A DNA stretch of 64,000 bases from Straminergon stramineum (Eukaryota; Streptophyta; Bryopsida; Hypnales; Calliergonaceae), in NCBI GenBank assembly GCA_963920665.1, contig OY987266.1, positions 27,206,248 through 27,270,247 on the forward strand, written 5' to 3'. The notes under the pieces were generated by a model that was given only the letters and a program-made list of their open reading frames with translations, ran no database searches and had not been told where the DNA came from. Shown here piece by piece: positions 25,370 to 38,715 of the stretch (its first letter is position 1; each line of letters opens with the position of its first letter). A program made the translations under genes and the position numbers.

Positions 25370-28300
25370 ATGGACCCGAGTTCGCTGGAGGCCGTGGTGC
25401 TGCGCTTGGAGCAGGCGGTGTCGCGCTTGGAGGCCTTAGGCACCTTCGCCACCTCCACCTCGCCGGATCAGGGCATTTCGTCGCTCGTGGCGCCCCCAGG
25501 CACAAACACGCTGCCGCCGGCCGTCGAGGCGTTCGATCAGTTGGTGCAGGCCAGGGTGGGACGCGTTCTGGCCGCGGCCGACAAGATCGGCGGCGGAGTG
25601 CTCCAGACATCGCAGGTGCTGCAGCGGGCGTTCGAGGCGGAGAAGGCCGTTGTTCATGCCATTTCGCAGTGCAAGGTCAGTGGAGGCGTCATTGCCATGG
25701 TCTGGTCTGGTCTTATGGATTCACAAAGAAACCTGGAGGCAGAACCGAATTATATGAGCGTGCAAGGATTCTCAACTGCTACCTTCTTCTTGTGAATCTC
25801 TAGATGTAAGGCGCATTGCTCGATTATCGAAGGAGGGGAAGTGGATCGTGCGGTGGATTGAAAAAAAATTGACCTCACTGCGGGGGAATTGAGTTGGTGA
25901 TGACTGATTTTTTATTTATTTAATTTTAGTTAAAAGGATTAATTAGGATGCGTCCATTCATCCAAATTGGATACGACGTCGTTGATCTTCTCAAACTAGG
26001 TTCGAGTGAGGCAATTGTTCATCACTAGATTGAGAAGATCAACGTCGTCGTATTAGGTGAAAGGTGAGTTTTCAACAGGTTGCCACTTTTCCAGGCGCTT
26101 GTGTGGAACATCAGATCTATTCCAGTTGTAGTTTATTAGTTCTGTGCACTGGAATGCCACAATTTTGGCGCGCTGAAACAAGGCGATTTAATTAATGTCA
26201 TCATAATCCAGAATTCTGTCTATTGAGCATATGATTTTAGCTCCGGGATAATCCGCACCATTACAGTCCGTATTCTTGGCCAAGTCAGCCTTGAATATTA
26301 GGTCAGAAAACCGTAATACAATGTTTTCTTGGCAGTCGGACTCAATTAATGTTTTTAAATCACATTTCTACGAAGAGATGATCGATACGGAATAATGCTA
26401 TTTAATTGGCTGTAAGGAATTTGTGGACACCGATGCTATGGAAAGGGAAGCCTATTCTTGTGTATTTTCCGGACCTGGAGATATGTCGTGAAGTTTATTT
26501 CGTTTCTGAATATGAGCGCTCACCATTTGTCGCAATCGTTGCTGAATCGCGTAGTTGTATGCTACTTCAAGCTGAAAAATTTCACTGACGATCTGTCTTC
26601 TGGATCACAGTCACAGGATTTCACTGACTATGTGTTGTCAAACTTGTTTCTTCAACAGTTAGAGCTGGTGTAACTACGACATGCCATCGGAAATGATTGA
26701 CGCTTTTTGCTGATGGCAACTCACTTATTGTTTTGGACATGCAGCGACCAAATCCAGAAGCAATGCAAAAGGTTGTGCAGCCACTCGCTGACGCCATAAC
26801 TAAGGCGCATAGCTTGACCGAAGGCAAGAGGACTGAAGCTTTCAACCATCAGAAAGCTGTTGCTGAAAGTTTATTGGCCCTGACTTGGGTCTGCTATGCT
26901 GGCAGAGATTGTGGTACCGTACTTGGCTTCTTCTCACTTTTAAATGATATCTTTCACTTTTCTCGGAATTTGTTTCCTCTAATTTGCACTGTTCCTTGCC
27001 TTGCTCGTTATATTCGTTATGACAATGTTTTTGGATTGTCTTTCTTGAGAGCCCAGACACTCTTGTGACGTTAGAACCTGTCTCTCAATGTCTATTTCCT
27101 CATTTCCTCACACGGTATGAGGTCTTGTAGGCATATACACAATCGTTATTTTCTTTTTCGGGTTTAACCATGGGACTTTGCGTTGTGCTGGGTGTCTTGA
27201 GTTCCTGATTTCAGTAGGGTTTCTTTCAAGTGAGAACCTTCATTCCCTTCTAAAATTTAATAAAGGGTTAAGTTCAAGATAGCTGATGTGTTCCTTCTGG
27301 GCAGGTATGAGTCTTCCTGGGCCTCATGTTGAGGAAAGCTGGCAGTCTGCAGAATATTACAACAACAAGGTATGCATTTGGTTCTGGAACCAATGGTTTG
27401 CCTACCATTTGCAAAAGATTATTTGAGGACTCTATTATTCGTGAAAATGTGGACAGCTTGTCGAAGCCACCCGTATATGAGTTTCTGCAACATTCAGTCT
27501 ATGAAGTTGTTTCCCTCCATTGCAGGGTCAAATGCCTTATTTTGGTTATTAGAAATCTTATGTTATCCTTGGACTGCAGAATGATTACTCGCAAGGTTTT
27601 CCTGCATAAACTTTCCTAATCCTCGTGAGAATGTTTAGTTCTTTTGTTTAGTCTCCGTTCTACGAGTACTTTACAAGCTACATGGGTATCCAGGTCAAAT
27701 GCGGCTAGACTCTGATCTCTATTGAAAAGAGATGAAAGGGTCCAGTCCTAAGGACTTGTTGATTGACGGTATGGTTTATGTTTCAGGTTCTTGTGGAGTA
27801 TAGAGGCAAGGATCCTAATCATGTTGAATGGGCACGTGCCTTAAAAGAGCTATACCTGCCAGGCTTACAATCCTATGTGAAGCAGTATCATATCACCGGA
27901 CCTTCGTGGAACCCCAGTGGTGTAGATGTTTCTCAGTGGTCTCCTGGCAGTCAAGAGACCGCCAAGAAGAAAAGCGCACCTCCCCCAAGAGGACCACCTC
28001 CCCCTCCTCCTCCCCCTCCTGGTCCGCTTGCCCCACCCCCATCCAGTGCTTCGACACCAAGTTCTTCCGGAGGGGGACCTCCTGGCATGTCAGCCGTTTT
28101 TCAAGAGCTTAATAAGGGAGAAAATGTGACTGCAGGTGAGGAATATTTCTCCTTGCATTGCTTTCTTAGGAACGGGGTTGTCTTTACCGATCAGATTGAT
28201 ACTTCTTAGTCTGATGATTATTTTGCTATTAGTACAATTGACTTCGCAATGAATGGTTACTTTTACCATTATGGTAGTCACTTCCTTCAATCCAACCCTT

Positions 28301-30987
28301 CTTGATGAGGCTGTCACTCTTAGTTAGGAGCAGCAGTAAGGCATCTGAGCATGCTAAGATATTACTTATCTCAAATTTCTCTTAAGAGTTTTGGAATGTT
28401 GTCAAATTCTTTAATAATGGTTTCTAGAAAGCCTTATCGGATTAGCCTGGATTTGATAACAGTGCTCTTGTTCATGTGTTCGGTTGTTGTTGTGTCCTAT
28501 TGATCGATTTGTATCGAGAGATTGAAGTTGTTTTCTTGTAGGACATCAAGAAATGTTCTTTGGAACATCTTCGATGTAGGCACCTGCATTTTCTCTAATA
28601 TTTATGGAAGTTCATGCACTAATGGATATGTTTATGCAGGGTTGAAGAAGGTAACCGATGACATGAAGACAAAAAATCGTTTGGATAGAAGTGGTGCTGT
28701 TCCTGCTGGCTCTGCACCCAGTGAGAAGGCTCTTACTGCTTCTACAGCAGCTTCAACCAGGAAAGGCACACCCAAATGTGAACTTGATGGGCGCAAGTAT
28801 GTCTCCTCCTTATTAGTTGCTGTACTTTGTAACTCCATTCAATGTGGGAATTACGTAGCCACCACTAGTGTTTAGCAAATGCACAGTACACTGATTTCAC
28901 TATATCCTGCAAATTCTTTACATGGTGGTCATGGAGGTTGGCGATATCAGTGCTAATGGAAGTCATCATTGGTTTGATCATCAAATGCACTTGTTTGCCA
29001 GTAGTTGACTTACAAATGGTTTGTGGGTTCTTTGTGACAAAGTTGCAACAAACAACTTGGCGACTTCTCTGGCTGATTGGTTTGTTTATGTTTGGGCAGG
29101 TGGGTAGTGGAATACCAAGTTGGTAACAGGAGCATTATCCTTGACAACTGTAAACCTAATGAATCGATCTACATTTTCGCCTGCAAAGATTCAGTAATAC
29201 AGGTTCAAGGTAAGAGCGCTGGACTATTCCTCTCAGCAACCCGAACATGTACTTGTACTGCTTCTGTAGCGTCACTGCAGATTGGAGCCTCTGTGAAACA
29301 GTGTTTGTCGAGTCTCTTTCTAATTGAAGCAGTTAGGCAGTCGGTTTGTGGACGGCGTGCTGCCTTTGTTAATCTTGATTTCATTTTTAGGGAATCTTTC
29401 AGTTAATCTTAGGTGTTTGCCTCCATTACCGGTTGAAGTTATTGCACATTCTGAATAGGACTTACCAACTCTCTGTTTTCCATTATTGTCTTCAAATTCT
29501 GTCTTCATATTGAAAAGAAAAATGGAATTGTCTGGATGGATAGGATCGGCAAACTGTCCTTCCCATGTGTGAGTCTTAATTCCCATCTATGCAGATTCGT
29601 GTCTACAGCTAACCACTGACCTATTCGCATTTGGGCAAAAGCAACTAGATGTGTCTAAATGAGTTTGTGTCTTCAAAGTATTTTGTAATTAGCACACCTT
29701 ACTCAAACTTACACCTGTTATACAGGAAAAGTGAATGCCATCGCATTTGACAAGTGTACCAAATCGGCACTTGTTTTCACTGTAAGATCTTGTTCTTCTG
29801 ACTCAGTGTTTCCATTTAGGAAATTTTGGGGGACGGAACATATTTGCCAGTAAGCATTGGATATTCTTTTTTATGACCATTGTTTAATGAATGCGAAATC
29901 AAGCAAGTGAGGCTGGATCACACGTTTTGTTTATTACTCACTGGTAGACTTCATTGCTCTATGATACCTGCTCTTACAAGAGTATATCTATACCTTATAT
30001 GAGGCTGTTTGTTTTGTTTTGTTTGTCTGTTACGGTGAGATCTCCGGAACCGTGCGTCCCTGGAGTTCCGACTCACGGCAGAAAAGATTCTAGATTTCGA
30101 AAATTTTGTGAATTAAAATTAGAAAATTACTTCTATTTTTACTTTATTAATATACTGTGGCAACGGCACAGGGCATACTTGTATATACTTGCTGCATTGA
30201 ACTAATTTTCGCAGCTATTCACAGGATGTTGTTGCTGCTTGTGAAGTTGTAAATTGTACCAGTGTGGAGGTGCAATGTATGGTAAGTTCCGAATTGACTA
30301 ATTTTGTTTTTGTCCATCACTTCTCACTTACAAAGTCCTTGATTGCAGTAGGCTATTTTCTTAGAGTTACGACATGGACACTGACGTGATTTCTCAGTCA
30401 TCATCTTCTAGTCTTCTGTCTAGGAAGATTGCAACTTTCCTAAGCTTTTCTCTCATGGTTTCTCGCTTTCATATAAGTAAGAAACAAGAATCCTCTTGCA
30501 TGCTGTGAGAAATTGATTAACATTTATCCCATTATGAATTATGTGACTAACTACATGACTTCATACTGTCCATGCCTTGGATTCAGGGATCTGCACCAAC
30601 AATTGCAATTGATAACACGAATGGGTGCCAGCTATATCTTGGAAAGAACTCTCTAGACGCTGCAATCACTACTGCAAAGTCCAGTGCTGTCAATGTGCTT
30701 GTTCCCGGTCCTGCCATCGACTCTGATCCTGTGAGTCTACGACCCTTGCTCTCTCCTCCTCATCTCTGCACTACTGTGCAGAGATGACATGCAGGGTTAG
30801 TTTAGAAGCAGCGACATGCAGAATGTGTGACGGGGTTTATGTTTCGTGATACTAGGCCCCTAACTGTTGTGTGCATGGTCGCGTGGATATTGTTGTACAG
30901 GTGGAGCATGCGTTGCCTGAGCAGTTTCTGAACTCTTTTAAGGACGGGCAGTTCACGACCACCCCCGTTTCACACTCTGGAGGCTGA
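25370..30987 (+). CDS. CAP1: Cyclase-associated protein (CAP), actin-monomer recycling factor, 499 aa
   Basis: Exons 25370-25675, 26745-26913, 27305-27369, 27787-28135, 28640-28796, 29100-29209, 29726-29781, 30225-30281, 30587-30730, 30901-30987; all GT-AG, phases agree, 1,500 nt. Seen: N-terminal helical domain (residues 1-about 215; LEAVVLRLEQAVSRLEAL, LTEGKRTEAFNH, DPNHVEWARALKELYLPGL); polyproline segment near 244-265 (a run of nine Pro); a WH2-like stretch around 281-305 (FQELNKGENVTAGLKKV); C-terminal CARP beta-helix from about 340 (KWVVEYQVGN, FACKDSVIQVQG, GCQLYLGKNSLDAAI, VSHSGG). Known: CAP binds ADP-G-actin, promotes nucleotide exchange and filament turnover with cofilin in the cytosol; the plant protein is needed for normal cell expansion and tip growth. 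The start codon follows an in-frame GTG at 25364 but is the first ATG. Length is within the usual 470-530 aa. No missing motif was noticed. Confidence 0.96.
25971..26053 (+). ncRNA. Hairpin in CAP intron 1 (possible small-RNA precursor)
   Basis: The arms 25971-25994 and 26030-26053 are 24 bases long with a single mismatch (ACGTCGTTGATCTTCTCAA against its complement), separated by a 35-base loop. The geometry suits a miRNA- or siRNA-type precursor or a tiny MITE. There is no evidence of expression in the sequence itself. Confidence 0.35.
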
Positions 30988-31629
30988 AGCATGTGATTCA
31001 GAAGTTTGACCTAGTACGTACTTTAGTATCAGGAAAACGACGCATGAATATCTACAGTACTGCTGCTGGCGCTTTATTCACATGGTGTATCGGTAGCTGA
31101 AACCAATTTGAGGGTCTACCATTAGCGGTACTATTTCTCTTGTGACGAAAATTTAGTGTAGTGTCTTTAACCGACACAGTTGCGGTAAACAGATGCAGTC
31201 GTTTCCTCACGGTGAAAACGAACTTTTTTGGTGTTCCGTGGACTCCCCGAGAGGTAGATTTGTTCCAGTGGTAGATTTATGATCTCGATGGGGTTCTGAG
31301 TTTTCCACAAACTTGAGTTTCGTTGGTGACTACAGTGTGGTGACCACCAAGTTCCGTTTGTGTACATTAGCTTAATTTTATCACCAAGTTTCTCTTAGCA
31401 TGAGCAGTGTGATGGAGTTTTAGATGGAATCAGTGACATAAGCTCTGTTCTAATGAGTCACTAATAATGTGTGGTAGATGACCCAACTTAGGACTACAGT
31501 TTGTCTCTGTTAAGAATGAAAATGAAACCAGCCAATTTCCACGTTGCGAGTAGCTGGTGGTGGGCTACAGGTCAGTTTCAACACTGGTGTCGAAATGGTT
31601 TAACCTTGTGACGACTCTGAATCCTTTTG
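30988..31629 (+). other. 3' flank of CAP
   Basis: No coding signal. Probably the CAP 3'UTR and spacer, ending where the repeat cluster begins. Confidence 0.4.
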
Positions 31630-31862
31630 GTGGGCGGGGTGGATTGACCCCCTCGCTCGTCCCCAAGTAAAAACTTTGAATTTTTTTATTTCTCTCACAT
31701 GAAAAAATTTGCAAATTTTGAATTCATATTTGCAATCAGAGGCCCCAAATTAGCTAGGAGAGGTAGAGGAGATAAATTAATGAAGCATAAAATAGGTTTT
31801 TTTTTCTTACATGTACCCTTGGACTGACGTGGGGGATGAGCTAGTGGGTCAATCCATCCTTG
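31630..31862. mobile_element. TIR MITE 1 of a clustered family
   Basis: The left end GGTGGATTGACCCCCTCGCTC pairs imperfectly with the right end near GTGGGTCAATCCATCC. Its interior (TTTGCAAATTTTGAATTCAT, then AGAGGCC..AATTAG) recurs in the next element. Confidence 0.6.
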
Positions 31863-31869
31863 CCCTTTT

Positions 31870-32103
31870 GGTTCGGCTGGCTAGGTGAACCGACCCCCTT
31901 GCTCGTCCTAGAGGAAAAACGTTGAATTTTGTGTTTGATACGCATAATAAAATTTGCAAATTTTGAATTCATATTTGCAATCAAAGGCCTCTAATTAGTT
32001 AGGAGAATTCTAGTAGATAATTTAATCAAGCACAAAATAGGGGGTCTTTCTTTTACATGCACACCTATAATGATGGGGGGAAGAGTTGGGGTTAGTTCAC
32101 GGC
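31870..32103. mobile_element. TIR MITE 2, sister of MITE 1
   Basis: The left end GTGAACCGACCCCCTTGCTC pairs imperfectly with the right end GGGGTTAGTTCAC. It is clearly homologous to MITE 1 throughout (AAATTTGCAAATTTTGAATT, CATATTTGCAATCA, CACAAAATAG). Confidence 0.6.
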
Positions 32104-33895
32104 TAAGGTGAATTGACCCCCTCATTGTCTCGTCTTTGGATGACAGAGGGATGAGGGGGTGCCATTCCCTATCCATCTTGTCTAGACCTCCCTTGCGACT
32201 TGCTCCACTCCAATCTGCAACCTTGCAACCTGCTCCTTGGAAATCAAATCCGAACTTCTAAAGTTTGAGGTTTGAAGGTGATCAATTTGTAGTTTATTAT
32301 TATGCAATGGCAGTGTAGATTGTGGAGTGTTTCATCCGCATGAAGTTGTTGGGGATCCGTGATTCTTAGAAAAGTGTTTGGCCTCGATGGTGTTTGCTAT
32401 GGAATCCCAACTGAGTCAATGGTGAGATGATGCAGCTCATCACAAATTGCCTTGCACGTACATCGGTGAGTGGTTTTGCTAGTCCTGTTTAATTTGTCAT
32501 GCCTATCTCAAGCTTCTAACCATATTTTTGAAGTTACCTATGGAGAGTGGTTGTCTAATCTTGTTTTGTCATGTCAATCTCAAGCTTCTGTCCATGTACC
32601 TCAAGCTTGTTACCTTCCGAAGAAGGCTCGGAAGGCTTGTAGCACTAGTATTGTGGAGTCCCTTACGACTGGCATATGACTCTTAAGCCTTGAATTCCTT
32701 GTGGGGCCGTGCTGACCAAGCCTTAGGGAAAATTTTTTAAATTGGTGAAATGACTTTGGTGGGCATTTTTGCAAACGTTGAATGTCGAGAGGATAAGTAT
32801 GCATCTCTAGTTAATCTAGGCAACTAGGCAGCACCAATCATCTCTCATACGTTTTTGTTTTTTTTATCAAAATCAAACATGTGCTCTGCCATTAGCCATC
32901 TAGATCCATCAAATTGTTATCATCAGTGTTACTATAGTCCCATGAGCACTGCACTCCTTGCCAACTGGGCGAATTCATTGCATTCAAATCTGGATCCAAA
33001 TACTCTCAAAAATTTGTTTTTTCATAGACTTCCAACCTGCCAGGTTACTTCCCTTATCCCGGGTATTCTGCCATGCTTCCAGACTGTGTGAAGCACTTGA
33101 GGTTCTACAAATTTCAGCAAAAAAGAAATTTCAACAATGAAGGCCATTGATGATCAACCAACATGTTGAATTGAACATTGGGAACAATGCAGAAGATATT
33201 TAGCACTTGAAACTGCGAAAATTTGGCAACATAAGTATTACTGGCATGGCCATCCCATCTCAAGACCAAACCCAGCCACTTCAAAAGAATCATTTCCAAT
33301 TTTCAAGTTCTTCAGACGTACGTTCATCAAGATGATACTTGTACTGGAATAGGTCATTTTTCCTTCTAACCAAGCTGCTATTGTCGAGGAATAGCAGAAG
33401 GATAAACAAACCCTCAAACAAAAAATCGGCACTTCACATCCCATGCACCCATTTTCACCCATTTTGGCTCAGGGTGCTCTGTTGCTAGTTCCAACAAGGG
33501 GCAGCAAAGGCCAAACTAACTTGAGTAAGACACGGCCAATGATATACCCTGTAAGTACAATTTCAAAGCAACAAAATCCGCCCTCTCGCACACATGTCCT
33601 CTCGCATGCATGCTACTGACACCATCTACGTTCATAGTATCAACATTCCACTGGCACCATCAAAGTTGATTAGTGCTCATTCGTGTTGAGCAAATGACCA
33701 AAAGATTGAACTAGCAAAGAGGCTAGTCTAACTATAACTATATTCAATACAAAGGACAACTGAGGAGGTCACAGGTTGAAGGGGAAGAGGTCGCAAGGGA
33801 GGAGGTCTAGACGGGATGGACATGGAATAGCATCCCCTCAGCCCTCCATCATCCAAAGACGGGGCAATGAGGGGGTCAATTCACCCTGGCCTTTG
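32104..33895. mobile_element. Larger TIR element of the same family, about 1.8 kb
   Basis: Terminal inverted repeats of roughly 110 bases (about 32105-32212 and 33783-33893) share GGTGAATTGACCCCCTCATTG, CGTCTTTGGATGA, GTCTAGACCTC and CCCTTGCGAC. The interior has a short direct repeat (about 32468-32520 and 32549-32592, each ending CTCAAGCTTCT) but no recognisable transposase, so it is non-autonomous. Confidence 0.65.
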
Positions 33896-36800
33896 GTTCC
33901 TAGGGAGCCCAAATTTGATTTCCCTATGAACCAGAAATAAAAATTGTGAAAATAGAAACACTCTCAATACTTGAAGGACAAGTGGGTCAATGTAGAAATT
34001 CAAATTGTGTAAACCATTTGCTTAAAAACTCAAGAGCACTCATTACTTAAAAAAAAACAAGAGAACTCAATGGAGGTCAAACTATTGTGCAAGACCCTTC
34101 TCTTTCACACAAAATTCCAAGGATAAACATCTACACTTTTGTTCTATATAGAAGGATTTTTTGTCATCCATTAAACACTTGGTGTCCGTGAGGTCTTTCT
34201 AGAGTTAACCTTGGAACCCCTAGAAAGATGGAGTCTATAACTATGCAATCTACCTCAAATAAATTTGCTTTATTTCCTCTATTTTGCAACTACAATGAGT
34301 GAGAATAGTTTTATTGTATTTTTTTAAGAGATGAAATCACATGTCTTCTATGAGTCATAAAATTTTCAGATTTAATGGTGATAATTGCAATTTATCATGA
34401 TTTTATTAAGAAAAAGAGAAGAAAATTCAAATCTAGTTATAAGTTAGCTCAAAAAATCTGTAAAATTCTTTCTAGGTATAAATCATAGTGTAGAATATTA
34501 TAGTGTAAACAATTTTTTTTGTATCCAACTATAAATAGAAAATTAGTAGACCATGGTAAAAGGTCCAATGTTTTGATCACAATTAAATGTTCGATTCTAG
34601 GAATTTTTGGTAATTTCAAATTGGAGTAAAAACTTGACTCAATAAGCTTCATTCCAATAATTAGTTGGGCTCAAAATCCAAAAAGATCATTTATATGGCT
34701 GAAATTCAGATCTAGAATAAAGAGTTGACAAAATATACTAGAAGGGCATCTTTTGTGATCTGTGGTACACAATTCTTCATTACGGTACTTAGATAGCAGG
34801 TTTGGCTTAAATTAATTACAAAAAAAATTTGCCGAATTTTGCCTATTTATGTGACTAGGCAACCGAAGTTACTAGTAAATGCAAAGATGGTTTGTCGAAA
34901 ATTCTAACAATTCCTTTAAAATAGAAAACAAAGTGTTGTGCCAGAAGATAAAGCTTTAAATAGAGGAATCTTGAGCTTCAATAAAATGCTCATAAGTTGC
35001 TTTTGACGTCCCACGAAACCTTTGCTAGGGGTGTGACAACCTTTCAAAAGGATTTGCCTTCCCACGACCTTCCTATTCAACTAAAGTATGTTATCTTTAG
35101 GCAAAAATTTCAATCAAAGTGCATCCCTCCCTCGTGTCTTTGTACAATTGATGTATCCATCTTTAGCCAAAGACCGCAAAAATTTTGCTGACAAGTAGAA
35201 GGCACTTCTCTCAAGCAAAGGCTCACACTCAACAAAGACAACAAGTATAAGAATGAAGCCTCAATAGCCTAGAAGACACAATCCATCATTCAACTTGGAG
35301 TTGCGCCTCAGGTACAATGCCCTAGATTTAGTTTTTTGGTGTTTCGCTTTGTATTTCTTGCCTTGTTTCATGTTTCTTCTTTTGGTACTTGACATTGCAA
35401 ATCACTTGTCTTTGTCTGTATTTGATATTGATCAAGCTGCCCTTGGTTTAGAGTTTTCTTGCAGGCTTCATCAAAGACCTTGATCTCCGACTTGGGATTG
35501 AGTATTCAGAAGACTTAGATTGGAGCACTTGCCGAATCGCCTACGTGCACCAATTGAATTGTTAGCCTGCACCTACCAAAATGCCCACCTACACTTCCCA
35601 AAATACCCACCAGTGCTTGCAGAAATATTCATCTGCACCTCCCTGAATGCCTACTTGTGCTTGTTGAAATGCGGATCTATACCTACGAAAATGCTTTCTT
35701 GTACTGGGCACTCCTTTGTCTCTTATGTTGCCCATCTGCACCTACCACCCATCAGAGTTGAGATGTGCTCCCCAAAGCAAAGAATCAAGAGTCAAGTAAG
35801 ATTATATTTTCCTACCTTTGTTCTTTAAGCATTTTAGAATAGGTTTTTAGTTTAGCTTCACCATTTTGTTCTTTGTGGAAGAGATTAAAATATATACATC
35901 TTTGATTGATTTTGTGAGTAATATGGATTTATGTTTTGTATGATATTGATTCATTACGGAGTTGTGGATTCTTTGCTTCATGTGGTTCTCAGTTACATTG
36001 ATTCATCTGTAGTTCTATGCAGTTCTACACTATACTACTTCAAATTTTTTTTATTCAATTGCTTATCTTGATTGGTATTGTTGGATGATATAAGTTTCTT
36101 AAGAGTTTCAGTGCATCTGATCCATTTTTGCTTGAAAGAACTTCAATACAATATAGCTGAATTACAATAATGTTTGAATTGTTAAGCTTTCAGTATCAAA
36201 TCAACTTATGAATTGATTAACTTTCAATAGGTTTATATATTGCTCATGAATCCTAGTTTGAAAGAATATTGAAGTGTAGCTCATAAATTACCATATGAAT
36301 TTTTTAGCTATCAATATCTTTGTAGGTCATAAATCTTAGTTTTAAGTGTAGCTCATAAGTGTTTGTTTGAGAGAATTTGTAGTTGGATTTGTTAGTGTAG
36401 CTTAGAACCAAAGAATTTCATCAAGCATTTTTCAATGTTACACTAGCTTAGAACCACAATTTCAACAATGGAATGTGATATCACCATTGATTTCTCAATT
36501 AAAATGAGTTAGAGTAGTAGAAGTGTACCATTGACATCTCAGAATAGAAAACTAACCAACTTTCTTTTGTTGTAGTGCCTTCAAATGTTGAGCAAGATTT
36601 GATCTCACATTGTAGGTCTTTGTTTGCAAAAAAGAAGGTACCACTTGTCACATTATGTTTTGCTCCATTTCTTTAAGGTTGTCTATATATGTTTCATGTA
36701 AACAATTTTAGTCATAATTGAAGATGTAACACATAGAAGTTGAAATGAAATCTAATATAGCAAACAAAGAATTTCATATGCTAGTTAGACAATTTTGTAA

Positions 36801-36963
36801 CATTGACTTCAAGATATATTTGTATGAGGTACATAGACCTATTGAAAGCCAAGAAATTTTGAACAATTTTATTTGAAAATTTACTTCAAGTATTCTACAA
36901 TTTGAATAAACAAATTAGACAATATTATGTATGCTTAGATTTGTATCTCTTTTGTGCGAGATC
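33896..36963. other. AT-rich tract with a dispersed repeat and a degenerate minisatellite
   Basis: 34060-34180 matches 24540-24650. At about 35570-35700 a unit of about 29-33 bases recurs (variants of CACCTACCAAAATGCCCAC, with ..TGCACCT.. and ..AAATGC..), giving a proline/cysteine-rich but meaningless ORF. No gene is called. Confidence 0.45.
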
Positions 36964-38715
36964 TCATAGTCTAGCAAGAGAGCTTCTTGTTGAATTGTTT
37001 GTTGTAATTTCTTCCACCCGACTCAAGGAAAGCTCCATGATTGTTGAAATGTTTGTGTTCAAATCAATCTCTTCTTCACATTCAATATGATTAATCTCCA
37101 CTTCCACATCACTAGAAAGTGACACTATTGTTGTAAAGATTGTTGTTTCCACGTGTGCTTGCATAGCTTGAAATTGAAAAGATTCTTCAAATACTTGAAG
37201 AAGTCCACAATGTTCCCAACCTTTCTTGATCATAGAAGGGTTGGAAACATGAAGCCATGCTTTATGTAACCAACCACACATCAAAGGCTTTAATGTAGAC
37301 ATAGTCATATCTAACTTCACATTGTCAATGTTTTGCACACTATCTAATTGTGAAGAAATTGATTCAGTAGACCAAAGGTCAAATTGTTGGTGAAATGCAT
37401 GTTTGAAAGGATGTTGTAGTATGACATCGACAGGTTGAAACACACTTGTACAATTTGCTAGTATAAAAAGAACAAGAATGCTAGGATGTGTTGTCTATAT
37501 CCATAACATAAACTCTTTAGACTTGAGTACACTCCAACAATTGATGAGCCATATGAGTTTATCATCTTGCAATAGGTCGTGCTCTTCAATTTGTTGCAAT
37601 CTTTAAGGTTGAAGTACCTTTTCAACAAAAGCCTTGCAAGTATCAAGAGTTGACCAATGATTAGATGAGAAAGTAAGATGCCAACCATCACTTTCACATT
37701 GAAGGCGCCCTTCATTTTCTGGAGGAAGACTTCTACTTGTTTTCCCCGTGAAAATTACTTAGAATGGTAGAAGGGTATCTGAGGCTGATGATGAAACTGC
37801 TATTGTTTTCGTTTATGAAGTGTGTGCACCACCTATAGGAATTAGATGCACTCTAGTTTGATCGGTGTTTACAATCAAATTGGCACCAATGTTGTGAGTT
37901 TTGATGAGGTAAGCAACTCTTTGTGACATGCGAAGTCCTTCTTGCCAATTTGAAGGGAGTTTTCTTGCTACTGTAGTTGCCACCCTATAGGACCATTTGA
38001 GCTCCTTCTTGATAAATGCTCTAGTCTATTCCATGCTCACCTTAAAACTTGTGCATTGCTCACAAAGAAATAAGTTAGGTTCCCTCTTTAAAATAACACC
38101 TCTTATAAGTCCACGTATTGAACTTACAAACAATGGAACTCTTGATTGCCGATGTGACTTAAGAAAGGTAAGAATTTCTTCTTGTAAAGTAGGATATTTA
38201 GATAGAATAGGGCAATGTTGACTCCCACTAACAAATGTTGAAGATCCGACATGAATATGATTTTTGTAGTTTTCTTTCAATACACCAGTAGGAGTAAACC
38301 ACTCATACAAAGAACCCCTTGAAAATTTATCATAAGTGCCTCTTTCTTCCCCTAGCTTCTTGTACATAGTTTTCAAAAAATGCAAAGCATTGTTGAGATT
38401 CCCATAACACTTCACAACAACAAAGATTGGATCCCACAAACAAGGGACAAACCAATTGATATAGTTGCCTCTAACCTTGACTCTTTTGGATGTTGTTGTG
38501 TCTTGAACTTTGTGCACCTCTTCTTGTGCTACTTCATTTGGTGCAACTAAGAAAGTCTCCAAACACTTGCAAGGTCGCCCAACTGGTATTTTTACTTCCA
38601 ACACATCCACCACTTCCAAGGCTTTTTGCACTTCCAATTGTTCACTAAGTTTGGTAAAATCTCTTTGTATGCCACAGGAAGAAATTACATTTTTTTTAAT
38701 GTCGGGCCTTGACAT
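36964..38715 (-). pseudogene. Pogo/Tigger-like DDE transposase, decayed by nonsense mutations
   Basis: A single reading frame of 584 codons runs across the whole span and is broken by five in-frame stops (the first at 38026-38028, after KVSME); no frameshift was needed to join 229-, about 190- and 159-codon blocks. Seen: first catalytic Asp in VNTDQT (near 37860), VIFTGKTSRSLPP, GWHLTFSSNHWS, then INCWSV where the family has Asp (codon 37540-37542 reads AAT), and the FQPVDVILQHPFKHAF block near the start of the 159-codon part. These are landmarks of the pogo/Tigger-like DDE endonuclease group found in plants and fungi. An active enzyme is excluded by the stops and the Asp-to-Asn change. Terminal inverted repeats were not located. 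Confidence 0.8.

Noticed and set aside
25069..25803. 244-codon forward ORF over the start of CAP
   Set aside because: Wrong frame relative to the CAP exon; Arg/Gly/Ala-rich by composition.
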